Source of the DNA: UBA6136 sp964344495
GTDB taxonomy: Bacteria > Pseudomonadota > Gammaproteobacteria > Methylococcales > Methylococcaceae
NCBI GenBank assembly: GCA_964344495.1
Contig: CAYFNI010000042.1
Span: forward strand, 1 to 19,188
Direction: 5' to 3'
DNA length: 19,188 nt
Of this stretch, positions 7,079-16,073 are shown piece after piece; within the stretch, counting starts at the first letter, position 1, and each line of letters starts with the position of its first letter. Under the pieces are notes generated by a model. It ran no database searches. It saw only the letters and a list, made by a program, of their open reading frames with translations, and was not told the origin of the DNA. The translations under genes and the position numbers were made by a program.

Positions 7079-8152
7079 TCAGGCGGTGCGGATGCGCCAC
7101 AGGGCGAAACCGACGCCGGCCAGGGCCAGCAGGGTCGGAAACGAGACGGCGAACAGCGGGTTCAGTTCATAGACCAGCCCCATGTGGGCAAACATCTTGT
7201 CGAACAGATGGAAGCCGAGACCGATGACCACGCCGGCCACGACCCGCTGGCCGGTCCCGATCTCGCGGCGTACGGTCAGAACAAACGGCACCGCGACCAT
7301 CAGCATCACCAGTGTCACCAAGGGGTTCACCAGTCGCCCCCAGAAGGCCTGCTCGACCATGTGCGAGGCTTGCCCGTTCTCTTTCAGGTATTCACCGTAG
7401 TGGTACAGCTCCAGTGCGGAAAGGTTTTCGGGCCGGATGACAAAGGCGTTGAGCAGATCGGGACTCAGGACCGATGACCAGTCGGTCTCCTCCTGATGCT
7501 CGGTGGCGACCTGTTCCGGGCTGAAAAAGCTGGAATCGATTTTACGCAGCTTCCATTGCAGGCCATCGTGCGTTGCTTTGCGGGCGTGGGTGGCGCGGGT
7601 CAGGGTCTTGTCTTCGCTGATCTCGTAGATGTTGATGTTGCCGAGGCTGCCCGACTCCATGATGGAGCGGATGTTGATGAAGATGTTGCCGTCGCGCACC
7701 CAGAAGCCATATTTCGAGCGTGAGGTGACCTGCTTGTTCTGTGCGATTGACTTGAGATTCTGGGCGGCGCGTTCGGCCGGCGGCGCCATCAGTTCACCAA
7801 CCAGGATGGACAGCGCCAGCAGGATCAATCCGCCCAGCATCACGCCGGCGATGATGCGCGCCCGCGAGACGCCGGAGGCCTGCATGGCCACCAGTTCGCG
7901 GTTGTTGGCCAGCGCGCCCAGCGTCACCAGACTGCCGACCAGCGCCGCCGGCGCCAGCAGTTCGTAAAAATTGCGCGGCAGGGTCAGCATCAGGTAGGAA
8001 AAAACCTGCCGCATGCCGTAGTCGCCCTTGCCCATGTCGCCCAGTTCATCGGCAAAGGTGAAGAAGGTCAGCAGGGTCAGCAGCACCAGGATGGCGACCA
8101 GGGATCCCTTGATGACCTCGCGGGCGATGTACCAGTCGAGACTGCGGATCAT
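7079..8152 (-). CDS. lptG: LPS export ABC transporter permease LptG
   Basis: Inner-membrane permease of the YjgP/YjgQ family that, with LptF and the ATPase LptB2, extracts lipopolysaccharide from the inner membrane and passes it to LptC and the periplasmic bridge. The 357-residue product matches family length (360 in E. coli). The N-terminus MIRSLDWYIAREVIKG is followed by a membrane helix (about 17-34), two more (about 60-80 and 100-122), a periplasmic jelly-roll region, and three C-terminal helices. The start at 8152 is chosen because it gives the classic ATGA overlap with the lptF stop and matches the family N-terminus; a longer reading frame to 8266 adds 38 uncharged-by-homology residues inside lptF and is unlikely. 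A hairpin lies just past the stop. Confidence 0.95.
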   Translation of the reverse strand: MIRSLDWYIAREVIKGSLVAILVLLTLLTFFTFADELGDMGKGDYGMRQVFSYLMLTLPRNFYELLAPAALVGSLVTLGALANNRELVAMQASGVSRARIIAGVMLGGLILLALSILVGELMAPPAERAAQNLKSIAQNKQVTSRSKYGFWVRDGNIFINIRSIMESGSLGNINIYEISEDKTLTRATHARKATHDGLQWKLRKIDSSFFSPEQVATEHQEETDWSSVLSPDLLNAFVIRPENLSALELYHYGEYLKENGQASHMVEQAFWGRLVNPLVTLVMLMVAVPFVLTVRREIGTGQRVVAGVVIGLGFHLFDKMFAHMGLVYELNPLFAVSFPTLLALAGVGFALWRIRTA

Positions 8153-9291
8153 GCGCTGCGGCTCCGGTCGAATTGGTGCCGAATCCAGCGCGGTCCCAGA
8201 TTCCTCAGGAACAGCACGACCGTCATCAGCCCCAACAGGCCGTAAATGACGGTATAGGCCAGCCACGGCGGGATTTTTTCCGACATGAGCAGACCCTGGG
8301 AGATCTTCTGCGCGTTCTCGTACACGATGTAGATGATGAAGGCCGAAAAGATATTTCCGTAAGGACCCTGGCGCGGCGACACGCGCGCCAGCGGCACGGC
8401 GAGCAAGGAAAGCGCCAGCACACCCAGCGGAATGGCCACGCGCTTCTGCAGTTCGGCCAGTTCCTTGGGCGTCCGGCTGGTCAGCAGCACCAGGCTGTCG
8501 GTTGCCTCGCGCTTGAGCGTGGCCGATTCCTCTTCCGGTCCGCTGATGCGGACGCCGTATTCATCGAACTGGCTGACCACAAAATCCGCTTTTCCGGGCG
8601 TGCCCTGATAACGACGGCCTTGATTCAGCACGACGAAGGTGTCGCCATTCTCCATTTTCTGCAGCCGTCCGCGCTCGGCCAGCACGATGCCGGTGCTGTC
8701 GTTCTGGCGGCTCTGCACGAAGATGTGGCTCATGTCCTGTTTTTCGTCGAGCTGCTCGGCATAGAGCACCACGTCGCCGGCACTGAACTCGTTGAAGCGG
8801 CCCGGCTTGATGCCGCGGATGTCATGGGTTTCGACGTCGCGGGCAATCAGTTCCTGCATCTGGCGTTCGCTCCATGGCATGACGCTCAGCGCCAGATAGG
8901 CGGCCAGCACGAAGACCGGGATCACTACCCAGCCCAGCCCCGCGTACACGCGTCGGCTGCCAACCCCGGCCGAGGCCAGGATGGACATCTCGTGGTCGCG
9001 ATACATCCGGCCGAGCACGGTCAGGATGGCCATGAAGATCGACGGCGGAATCAACACCGCGATGGCGGTCAGGGTTTTCAGCCCCAGCAGGGAAAAGACC
9101 GTGTCGGTGGCAATTTCACCCTCGATGGCCTTGGTCAGGATAGCCAGAAACTTGCGGCTGACGATGATGGTGACCAGCACCAGCAGGATGGAGGTCAGCG
9201 TCTTCAGCAGTTCCGAGGCGAGCATGCGGTCCATGACGCTCAGCGGCAGCCGGCGGAAGCGGCGAACGGGTGGGGCGGTGGTGGAACTCAT
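8149..9291 (-). CDS. lptF: LPS export ABC transporter permease LptF
   Basis: Partner of LptG in the LptB2FG lipopolysaccharide extractor. The 380-residue product shows three N-terminal membrane segments (about 30-50, 64-92, 115-137), a periplasmic domain with VLNQGRRYQGTPG, and three C-terminal segments including VAIPLGVLALSLLAVPLARVSP followed by RQG, the conserved (V/L)xPRQG turn. It overlaps lptG by 4 bp. The start is uncertain: ATG 9291 has no purine-rich site before it and gives about 20 residues more than the E. coli protein, while in-frame ATGs at 9234 (Met20) or 9225 (Met23) would align better with the E. coli N-terminus. The gene is transcribed away from pepA. Confidence 0.94.
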   Translation of the reverse strand: MSSTTAPPVRRFRRLPLSVMDRMLASELLKTLTSILLVLVTIIVSRKFLAILTKAIEGEIATDTVFSLLGLKTLTAIAVLIPPSIFMAILTVLGRMYRDHEMSILASAGVGSRRVYAGLGWVVIPVFVLAAYLALSVMPWSERQMQELIARDVETHDIRGIKPGRFNEFSAGDVVLYAEQLDEKQDMSHIFVQSRQNDSTGIVLAERGRLQKMENGDTFVVLNQGRRYQGTPGKADFVVSQFDEYGVRISGPEEESATLKREATDSLVLLTSRTPKELAELQKRVAIPLGVLALSLLAVPLARVSPRQGPYGNIFSAFIIYIVYENAQKISQGLLMSEKIPPWLAYTVIYGLLGLMTVVLFLRNLGPRWIRHQFDRSRSA

Positions 9292-9379
9292 CCGGGTTGA
9301 ATCAGGTTGGGCGGCTCACGGCGCACGGGTCAGGGTCAAAGGGCTGGAATTCGGCGGTCTGGGGCGTGTCAGAGCGGTG

Positions 9380-9407
9380 TCGTCCGATCCGTTGTGGATT
9401 TGGACGA
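9380..9407. promoter_or_regulatory. Imperfect dyad in lptF/pepA divergent region (operator candidate)
   Basis: TCGTCC (9380-9385) and ATCC (9387-9390) are mirrored by GGAT (9396-9399) and GGACGA (9402-9407), separated by a 5-nt centre and small internal bulges, giving 10 paired positions per arm. The right arm covers TTGGAC (9400-9405), which could serve as a loose -35 for the pepA promoter candidate. A regulator binding site is inference. The remainder of the 243-bp divergent region shows no ORF or clear RNA element. Confidence 0.35.
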
Positions 9408-9421
9408 TCAGTCCCCTACCT

Positions 9422-9430
9422 TGCTATGCT
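9422..9430 (+). promoter_or_regulatory. Extended -10 promoter candidate for pepA-holC
   Basis: TGC-TATGCT forms a TGn-extended -10 (4 of 6 to TATAAT). TTGGAC lies 19 nt upstream as a distant -35. The leader to the pepA ATG at 9535 would be about 98 nt. A TTGACT on the opposite strand at 9452-9457 could serve lptF, but with a poor TAGCAT -10 at 20-nt spacing, so no lptF promoter is called. Confidence 0.4.
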
Positions 9431-9534
9431 AGCGGGACCCGACCATGCGCCAGTCAAGGCCCGCAGGCTCCTCCGGGACATCCCTGCCGGCCGTGACCGG
9501 TTTAACTCAATTCGCCAGACACACACAGTTTACT

Positions 9535-11025
9535 ATGGACTATCAGGCTAAATCCGAACCGGTCGAAACACTGGCCACGCCCTGTATTGTCGTGGGCTTT
9601 TATCAAAAGCGAAAGTTGACCCCATCCGCGGCGCTGCTGGATGCCCGTCTGGGCGGGCTGCTGGAGAAGTTGCTCAAGCGCGACGAAATCGAGGGCAAGC
9701 CCGGTGAAGTGCTGGTGGTGCCGCACACGCCGGATGCCGACATCGAGCGCGTCATCCTCGTCGGTTTAGGCAAAAAGGATCAGCTCGCTGCCGGGGCCTA
9801 CCGCAAAGTGCTGATCGCCGCCGCCCGGGCTCTGAATGGCACGCATGCGCGTCAGGCGGTGAGTGCGCTGCACGAAGCCCAGGTCAAGGGGCGTGATCTG
9901 GCCTGGAATCTGCGTCAGTTCATCGAACTGCTGGAGGCGTCGCAATACCGCTTCACCGAGCTCAAGAGTCAGGATGAGCAGCCCAAGCCGCGGCTCGACA
10001 AGCTCGAGTTCCTGATTCACGGCGATGCGGCGCTGGCCTCGGCAGAATCGGCCATCGCCCAGGCACAGGCTGTGGCCACCGGAGTCGGGCTGGCGCGGCA
10101 ACTGGCCAATCTGCCGGGCAATGTCTGCACGCCCAGTTATCTGGCTGATCAGGCCGAGCGCATCGGCAAGCGTTACAAAAAGCTCAAGGTCAAGACGCTG
10201 GGAGAGAAGGAGATCGAAGAACTGGGCATGAATGCCTTCCTGTCCGTGTCGCGTGGCAGCGTCGAACCGGCCCGGTTCATCATCATGGAATATTCGGGCG
10301 GTCCGGCCAAAAGCAAGCCGTATGTCCTGATCGGCAAGGGCCTGACCTTCGATGCCGGCGGCATTTCGATCAAGCCTGCCGCCGCGATGGATGAAATGAA
10401 GTACGACATGTGCGGTGGGGCCGGCGTCATCGGAACGATGGCCGCGATCGCCGAGATGCACCTGCCACTGAATGTCGTGGCACTGGTGCCGGCGTCGGAA
10501 AATTTGCCCTCCGGCAGCGCCAACAAGCCCGGCGACATCGTCAAGAGCATGGCCGGGATCACCATCGAAATCCTCAACACCGACGCCGAGGGCCGCCTGC
10601 TGCTGTGCGATGCGCTGCACTACGCGACGCGCTACGAACCCAAGGCCGTGATCGACGTCGCTACCCTGACCGGTGCCTGCGTGGTGGCGCTCGGCCGTCA
10701 TCCCAGCGGTCTCTGGAGCAACGATGAGCAGCTGGCCGCCGATTTGCAGTCGGCCGGTGACACGGCGCATGACCGCGTCTGGCGCATGCCACTGTGGGAC
10801 GATTACCAGGAACAGCTCAAGTCCAATTTTGCCGACCTTGCCAACATCGGCGGTCCCGACGGCGGCAGCGTCACGGCGGCCTGCTTCCTGTCCCGCTTTG
10901 CCAAGGACTTTCCCTGGGCGCATGTGGACATTGCCGGTACGGCCTGGAAGGGCGGTGCCGAAAAGGGGGCGACCGGGCGCCCGGTCCCGCTGCTGGTTCA
11001 GTACCTGCTTGATCGGGCCGCATGA
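9535..11025 (+). CDS. pepA: Cytosol (leucyl) aminopeptidase PepA
   Basis: M17 family hexameric aminopeptidase that removes N-terminal residues from peptides using two metal ions; in E. coli it also binds DNA in carAB regulation and Xer recombination. The 496-residue product is close to the usual 503. The N-terminal macro-like domain (about 1-165) is followed by the catalytic domain with GKGLTFDAGGISIKP (metal ligands Lys268, Asp273; Lys280), MKYDMCG (Asp291) and NTDAEGR (Asp350, Glu352, catalytic Arg354), then DVATLTGA. All metal and catalytic residues are visible. ATG 9535 is chosen because MDYQAKSEP aligns with the family N-terminus; an upstream in-frame start at 9445 would add 30 unconserved residues. 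No clear Shine-Dalgarno precedes it. holC overlaps its stop by 4 bp. Confidence 0.96.
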   Translation: MDYQAKSEPVETLATPCIVVGFYQKRKLTPSAALLDARLGGLLEKLLKRDEIEGKPGEVLVVPHTPDADIERVILVGLGKKDQLAAGAYRKVLIAAARALNGTHARQAVSALHEAQVKGRDLAWNLRQFIELLEASQYRFTELKSQDEQPKPRLDKLEFLIHGDAALASAESAIAQAQAVATGVGLARQLANLPGNVCTPSYLADQAERIGKRYKKLKVKTLGEKEIEELGMNAFLSVSRGSVEPARFIIMEYSGGPAKSKPYVLIGKGLTFDAGGISIKPAAAMDEMKYDMCGGAGVIGTMAAIAEMHLPLNVVALVPASENLPSGSANKPGDIVKSMAGITIEILNTDAEGRLLLCDALHYATRYEPKAVIDVATLTGACVVALGRHPSGLWSNDEQLAADLQSAGDTAHDRVWRMPLWDDYQEQLKSNFADLANIGGPDGGSVTAACFLSRFAKDFPWAHVDIAGTAWKGGAEKGATGRPVPLLVQYLLDRAA

Positions 11026-11444
11026 CGCGCATCGACTTTTACGTACTGTCGACCCATGATCCGCAGCAACGCCGGGTCACCGCCTGCCGGCTGGTCGAAA
11101 AGGCCTACCGGCAGGGGCTGCCGTTGTATCTGAAGACGGCGTCGGAAGAAGACACGCGCGTCTTCGACGATTTGCTGTGGACCTTTCGGCAGGGCAGCTT
11201 TGTGCCGCACGAGCGCGCCGACAGCGCCGACCGCGAAGCCCCGGTCATCATCGGACATCAGGCGCCGCCGCCGGAGTGTCGGGGCGTGCTGGTGAATCTG
11301 GGCGCCGAGGTGCCCGCTGGCTGGCAGCAGTTCGAGCGGGTGGCTGAACTGGTCGATCAGGACGAACAGGTTCGACACGCGGGGCGCCAGCGCTACAAGC
11401 ACTATCAGTCCGAGGGCCACGCCATCCAGACCCACACGCTCTGA
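11022..11444 (+). CDS. holC: DNA polymerase III chi subunit
   Basis: Chi is the clamp-loader accessory subunit that links the polymerase III holoenzyme to single-stranded DNA binding protein through the SSB tail. The 140-residue product (147 in E. coli) shows the family landmarks: an N-terminal RIDFYVLS, ACRLVEKAYRQGLPLYL, the signature LLWTFRQGSFVPH near residues 51-63, PVIIGH, and the C-terminal RQRYKHYQSEGH. It starts with an ATGA overlap with pepA, so translation is probably coupled, and it precedes valS, the usual pepA-holC-valS order. Gap to valS is 66 bp. Confidence 0.93.
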   Translation: MTRIDFYVLSTHDPQQRRVTACRLVEKAYRQGLPLYLKTASEEDTRVFDDLLWTFRQGSFVPHERADSADREAPVIIGHQAPPPECRGVLVNLGAEVPAGWQQFERVAELVDQDEQVRHAGRQRYKHYQSEGHAIQTHTL

Positions 11445-11510
11445 CGGCCGCGTGCCCCACCCCCTTTCCTTCAACCGCGCACAGACGCGGACGGTATTTC
11501 AGCAAGAGAC

Positions 11511-14333
11511 ATGGACAAGACCTACGAACCCAAAGAACTGGAACAGCGCTGGTATCAGACCTGGGAGCAGCGCGGCTACTTCGCCCCGGCGGGCAGCGGC
11601 GACCCCTACTGCATCATGATCCCGCCGCCGAATGTCACCGGCAGCCTGCACATGGGGCATGGGTTCAACAACACCATCATGGATACGCTGGTTCGCGTCC
11701 GCCGCATGCAAGGACGCAACACGCTGTGGCAGGTCGGCACCGACCACGCCGGCATCGCCACGCAAATGGTCGTCGAACGGCAACTGGCGGCCGATAACGT
11801 CACCCGCCACGACCTTGGACGCGATGCCTTTCTGGACAAGGTCTGGGCGTGGAAGGCCGAATCGGGCGGCACCATCACCCGCCAGTTGCGACGTCTGGGG
11901 TCGTCCGTGGACTGGAGCCGGGAACGCTTCACCATGGATGAAGGCCTGTCGCGGGCGGTGCAGGAGGCCTTCGTGCGCCTCTATGACGAGGGCCTGATCT
12001 ACCGCGGCAAGCGGCTGGTCAACTGGGATCCCACGCTGCACACGGCGATTTCCGATCTGGAAGTCCAGAGCGAGGAGGAGAAAGGCAGTCTGTGGCATTT
12101 CCGCTATCCGCTGGCGGATGGCAGCGGGCATCTGGTGGTGGCGACGACCCGTCCGGAAACCATGCTTGGCGATACCGCGGTGGCGGTGCATCCCGAAGAC
12201 GACCGCTACCGCGATCTGATCGGCCGGACGATCCGGCTGCCGATCGTGGGGCGCGAAATTCCGATCATTGCCGACACCTACGTCGATCCGGCCTTTGGCA
12301 CCGGCTGCGTCAAGATTACGCCGGCGCATGATTTCAACGACTACGAGGTCGGCAAGCGCCACAACCTGCCGCTGATCAACGTGCTGGATCGGGATGCCCG
12401 CATCCTGCCTGAATTCACCGTCATCACCTTTTCCGGGTATGCCACCTCCCACGGCGCACGGGCGCCCGAGGCCTACGCAGGTCTCGACCGCTTCGCGGCA
12501 CGCCAGCGCATCGTGGCCGAATTCGAGGCGCTGGGGCTGCTGGAAAAGATCGAGCCGCACACGCTGAAAGTGCCGCGCGGGGATCGCTCCGGGGCCGTGA
12601 TCGAGCCGTGGCTGACCGATCAGTGGTATGTGGATGCCAAGACGCTGGCCAAACCCGCCATCGAGGCGGTCGAAGACGGACGCATCCGATTCGTGCCGCA
12701 GTCGTACGAGAACCTGTATTTCTCGTGGATGCGCGACATTCAGGACTGGTGCATCTCGCGCCAGTTGTGGTGGGGCCACCGCATCCCGGCCTGGTACGAC
12801 GACCATGGTCAGGTCTATGTCGGCCGCACTGAGGCTGAGGTCCGCGCCAAATACAGTCTGGAAGCGGGGGTCAGCCTGCGTCAGGACGAAGATGTGCTGG
12901 ACACCTGGTTCTCCTCGGCACTGTGGACGTTCTCTACCCTCGGCTGGCCGGACGACACCGCCGAACTGAAGACCTTCCACCCGACCGATGTACTGGTGAC
13001 CGGCCTCGACATCATCTTCTTCTGGGTGGCCCGCATGGTGATGATGACGCTGCACTTCATGAAGCATCCGGATGGCCGCCCGCAGGTGCCGTTCAAGACC
13101 GTCTACGTACACGGTCTGGTACGCGATGGCGAAGGCCAGAAAATGTCCAAGTCCAAGGGCAATGTGCTCGATCCGCTCGATATCATCGACGGCATCACGC
13201 TTGATGCGCTGGTGGCCAAGCGAACGACGGGTCTGATGCAGCCACAGATGGCGGAGAAGATTGAAAAGCGCACCCGCAAGGAGTTCCCCGACGGGATTGC
13301 GGCCTACGGCTGCGATGCCCTGCGGTTCACCTTCGCTTCGCTCGCCTCCACCGGCCGCGACATCAAGTTCGACATGGGGCGGGTCGAAGGCTACCGCAAT
13401 TTCTGCAACAAGTTGTGGAACGCCGCCCGCTTCGTACTGATGAATGTCGAAGGCCATGACACCGGCCTGACCGGTGAAGTGACCTACAGCCTGCCGGATC
13501 GCTGGATTCGATCGCGCCTGAATCATGCCATCGGCGAGACGCTGGCGGCGTTCGACAGTTTCCGCTTCGACCTGGCTGCGCGCAGCCTGTACGAATTCAT
13601 CTGGAACGAATACTGCGACTGGTATCTGGAACTGGCCAAGGTCAGTCTGCAGTCCGGCGACACCAGCCTGCAGCGCGGCACCCGCCAGACCCTGGTGCAG
13701 GTACTGGAAACGGTGTTGCGTCTGACCCATCCGATCATGCCCTACATGACGGAGGAAATCTGGCAGCGTGTCGCCGCGCTGGCCGGACGGACGGGCGAAA
13801 CGATCATGCTGCAAGCCTACCCGGAACCCGATGCAGAGGGGCACGATCCGGCCAGCGAAGCGGCAATGGACTGGGTCATGTCGCTGTTGTTGGGAATCCG
13901 ACGAATTCGCGGTGAGATGAACATTCCCCCCGGCAAGCCGCTGACCGTGTTGCTGGACAACGGCTCCGAGCAGGATCGGCTCTGGCTGGACGGTTGCCGC
14001 GACTATCTGCTGAAGGTCGGGCGCATTGACAGCCTGAACTGGCTGGCCACCGGCGAGCCGGCGCCGGATTCGGCCATCGCGCTGGTCGGCGACATGAAGG
14101 TGCTGATCCCGATGCGCGGGCTGATCGACAAGACCGCCGAACTGGCCCGCCTGGACAAGGAAATGCAGCGCATCCAGAAGGAACTGCCGCGTCTGGAGGG
14201 GAAACTGGGCGATGCCAGTTTCCTTGCCAAGGCGCCGCCGCAGGTGGTCGAAAAGGAACAGGCGCGGCTCAGCGAGCTCAAGGCCGGTCTGGCCGAGCTG
14301 GATGCCCAGGCCGCCCGGATCCGGGACCTCTAG
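11511..14333 (+). CDS. valS: Valyl-tRNA synthetase
   Basis: Class Ia aminoacyl-tRNA synthetase that charges tRNA-Val and edits misactivated threonine. The 940-residue product is full length (951 in E. coli). The HIGH motif appears as HMGH (47-50) in PPPNVTGSLHMGH; GTDHAGIATQ follows; the CP1 editing domain spans roughly 190-340 with TTRPETMLGDTAV and a GTGCVKITPAHDFND motif; KMSKS is at 544-548 (GQKMSKSKGN). An anticodon-binding helical domain and a C-terminal coiled-coil arm (about 875-940, rich in Lys, Glu and Leu) complete it. ATG 11511 has a weak AAGAGA before it. A short CCGCG/CGCGG hairpin (11475-11490) without a T run lies in the leader. pilB begins 31 bp after the stop. Confidence 0.98.
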   Translation: MDKTYEPKELEQRWYQTWEQRGYFAPAGSGDPYCIMIPPPNVTGSLHMGHGFNNTIMDTLVRVRRMQGRNTLWQVGTDHAGIATQMVVERQLAADNVTRHDLGRDAFLDKVWAWKAESGGTITRQLRRLGSSVDWSRERFTMDEGLSRAVQEAFVRLYDEGLIYRGKRLVNWDPTLHTAISDLEVQSEEEKGSLWHFRYPLADGSGHLVVATTRPETMLGDTAVAVHPEDDRYRDLIGRTIRLPIVGREIPIIADTYVDPAFGTGCVKITPAHDFNDYEVGKRHNLPLINVLDRDARILPEFTVITFSGYATSHGARAPEAYAGLDRFAARQRIVAEFEALGLLEKIEPHTLKVPRGDRSGAVIEPWLTDQWYVDAKTLAKPAIEAVEDGRIRFVPQSYENLYFSWMRDIQDWCISRQLWWGHRIPAWYDDHGQVYVGRTEAEVRAKYSLEAGVSLRQDEDVLDTWFSSALWTFSTLGWPDDTAELKTFHPTDVLVTGLDIIFFWVARMVMMTLHFMKHPDGRPQVPFKTVYVHGLVRDGEGQKMSKSKGNVLDPLDIIDGITLDALVAKRTTGLMQPQMAEKIEKRTRKEFPDGIAAYGCDALRFTFASLASTGRDIKFDMGRVEGYRNFCNKLWNAARFVLMNVEGHDTGLTGEVTYSLPDRWIRSRLNHAIGETLAAFDSFRFDLAARSLYEFIWNEYCDWYLELAKVSLQSGDTSLQRGTRQTLVQVLETVLRLTHPIMPYMTEEIWQRVAALAGRTGETIMLQAYPEPDAEGHDPASEAAMDWVMSLLLGIRRIRGEMNIPPGKPLTVLLDNGSEQDRLWLDGCRDYLLKVGRIDSLNWLATGEPAPDSAIALVGDMKVLIPMRGLIDKTAELARLDKEMQRIQKELPRLEGKLGDASFLAKAPPQVVEKEQARLSELKAGLAELDAQAARIRDL

Positions 14334-14364
14334 CCGCATGGCGCCGGGCGGGCAGGGCTGACGG

Positions 14365-16071
14365 ATGGCGGCGGTCAACGGCGGGCTGGCCGGCCTCGCG
14401 GCCTGTCTGGTCCAGACGCAACTCCTGACCGAAAGCCGTGCTCAGGCCTGCCTGGAGGAGGCCGCCCGCAAGAACCTGCCGTTCGTCAGTTATCTGGTCG
14501 GTAACGGCATTCTGACCAGTCAGCAAATTGCCACGGTGGCAGCGGCCGAATTCAATCTGCCGCTGTTCGACCTGTCGGTCTACCTGAACGAATACCTGCC
14601 GTTGAGTGCAGTCAGCGAGAAGCTGATTGTCCAGCATCATGTCCTGCCACTGTTCCAGCGCGATAATCGGCTGTTTCTGGCCGTAGCCGACCCTAGCCAG
14701 TACCAATCCTTCGAGGACATCAAATTCCATACCGGGTTGATGATCGATGTGCTGGTGGTCGAGGAAGACGCACTCACCAAGGCCATTGAACTGGCCGTCG
14801 AGGCGGCCGATACCACGTTCCAGGACCTGATGAACGTCAACCTGGACAGCCTCGGTCTGGCGGCTGGCGAGGCAGGGGCAGGCCCGGCCGAGGGCGGGGC
14901 CGAGTCGGACGATGCCCCGGTAGTGCGGTTTGTCCACAAGATTCTGCTGGATGCGATCAAGAAAGGCGCCTCCGACATTCACTTTGAACCCTATGAACGC
15001 GAGTTCCGGGTCCGCTTTCGCAGTGATGGCATGCTGCATGAAATCGCCAGTCCGCCCGTCAGCCTGGCCGCGCGTATTTCCGCCCGTCTCAAGGTCATGT
15101 CGCGCATGGATATTGCCGAGCGACGGGTGCCGCAGGATGGCCGCATCAAACTGGAAATCTCCAAGCAGCGGGCCATCGACTTTCGCGTCAATACCTGTCC
15201 GACGCTGTTCGGCGAAAAGATTGTGCTGCGTATCCTCGATCCCACCTCGGCACAGCTGGGCATCGAGCAGCTGGGTTTCGATCCGGAACAGCGGGCGCAT
15301 TTCATCGAAGCGCTCAACAAGCCGTACGGGATGATCCTGGTGACCGGCCCGACCGGTAGCGGCAAGACCGTCACCCTGTACACCGGTCTGAATCTGCTCA
15401 ATACCAGCGACCGCAACATCTCGACGGTTGAAGATCCGGTCGAAATCACCGTGCCCGGCATCAATCAGGTCAACGTCAACACCAAGACCGGACTGACCTT
15501 TGCCGAGGCGTTGCGGGCATTTCTGCGCCAGGACCCCGACATCATCATGGTGGGCGAGATCCGGGATCTCGAAACCGGGGAAATTGCGGTGAAAGCGGCT
15601 CAGACCGGGCACCTGGTGTTGTCCACGCTGCACACCAACGATGCCCCGCAGACCCTGACGCGCCTGCTGCAGATGGGGATCCCGCCGTTCAATATCGCCT
15701 CGTCGGTGCTGTTGATCATGGCTCAACGGCTGGCCCGGCGCCTGTGCCCCCATTGTCGGGTGCCGCTCGATCTGCCGCCGGAAAGCCTGCTCGAAGCGGG
15801 CTTCAAGGAGGCCGATTTGAATGGGCTGGTGGTCTATGGCCCGGGCGAATGCGAGCGCTGTGTCAAGGGCTACAAGGGGCGGGTCGGCATCTATCAGGTG
15901 ATGCCGATCACGGACGCGCTGAATCGCATCATTCTGGAAGGCGGCAATGTCAGCCGCATCGCCGATCAGGCTCGCGCCGAAGGGGTGACCGATCTGCGTG
16001 AGTCGGGCCTGCGCAAGGTCAAGGCGGGGATTACCAGTCTCGCCGAAATCGATCGCATTACCCGGGAGTGA
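14365..16071 (+). CDS. pilB: Type IV pilus assembly ATPase PilB
   Basis: Cytoplasmic hexameric ATPase that powers pilus extension from the PilC platform. The 568-residue product is complete (about 566 in Pseudomonas). It has the N-terminal T2SSE_N/MshEN-like region (about 1-150), a linker rich in Gly, Ala and Glu (about 167-185), then the ATPase: ASDIHFEPYE, Walker A GPTGSGKT (328-335), the Asp box around STVEDPVE, Walker B region IIMVGEIRDLETGEIA, and the His box HLVLSTLHTNDA. A zinc-binding tetracysteine site is formed by CPHC (461-464) and CERC (496-499). The ATG at 14365 follows a CAGGG about 9 nt upstream. pilC begins 2 bp after the stop. No pilA or pilin gene is seen next to it in this window. 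Confidence 0.97.
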   Translation: MAAVNGGLAGLAACLVQTQLLTESRAQACLEEAARKNLPFVSYLVGNGILTSQQIATVAAAEFNLPLFDLSVYLNEYLPLSAVSEKLIVQHHVLPLFQRDNRLFLAVADPSQYQSFEDIKFHTGLMIDVLVVEEDALTKAIELAVEAADTTFQDLMNVNLDSLGLAAGEAGAGPAEGGAESDDAPVVRFVHKILLDAIKKGASDIHFEPYEREFRVRFRSDGMLHEIASPPVSLAARISARLKVMSRMDIAERRVPQDGRIKLEISKQRAIDFRVNTCPTLFGEKIVLRILDPTSAQLGIEQLGFDPEQRAHFIEALNKPYGMILVTGPTGSGKTVTLYTGLNLLNTSDRNISTVEDPVEITVPGINQVNVNTKTGLTFAEALRAFLRQDPDIIMVGEIRDLETGEIAVKAAQTGHLVLSTLHTNDAPQTLTRLLQMGIPPFNIASSVLLIMAQRLARRLCPHCRVPLDLPPESLLEAGFKEADLNGLVVYGPGECERCVKGYKGRVGIYQVMPITDALNRIILEGGNVSRIADQARAEGVTDLRESGLRKVKAGITSLAEIDRITRE

Positions 16072-16073
16072 GC

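Noticed and set aside
8153..8266. 38-residue N-terminal extension of lptG
   Set aside because: It lies inside lptF and has no similarity to LptG N-termini; the ATG at 8152 forms the usual ATGA overlap.
8173..9300. 375-residue open frame on the + strand opposite lptF
   Set aside because: Shadow of LptF; hydrophobic helices of LptF read in reverse as His/Gln-rich sequence.
9445..9534. Longer pepA start at 9445
   Set aside because: The additional 30 residues are not conserved and the region carries promoter-like and spacer sequence; MDYQAK at 9535 aligns with the family start.
11475..11490. Hairpin CCGCG/CGCGG in the valS leader as an attenuator or T-box
   Set aside because: Only 5 bp, no T run, and the 66-bp spacer is far too short for a T-box; no leader peptide rich in valine is seen.
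11499..14378. 959-residue open frame on the - strand opposite valS
   Set aside because: Very long, but it covers an intact ValS with all motifs; the antisense product is His/Gln/Arg-rich and shows no domain. Long antisense frames recur opposite recG, spoT, lptF, pepA and pilB, pointing to codon bias.
16068..16073. GTG start for pilC
   Set aside because: The GGGAG ribosome binding site overlaps the GTG; the ATG at 16074 has the right spacing.
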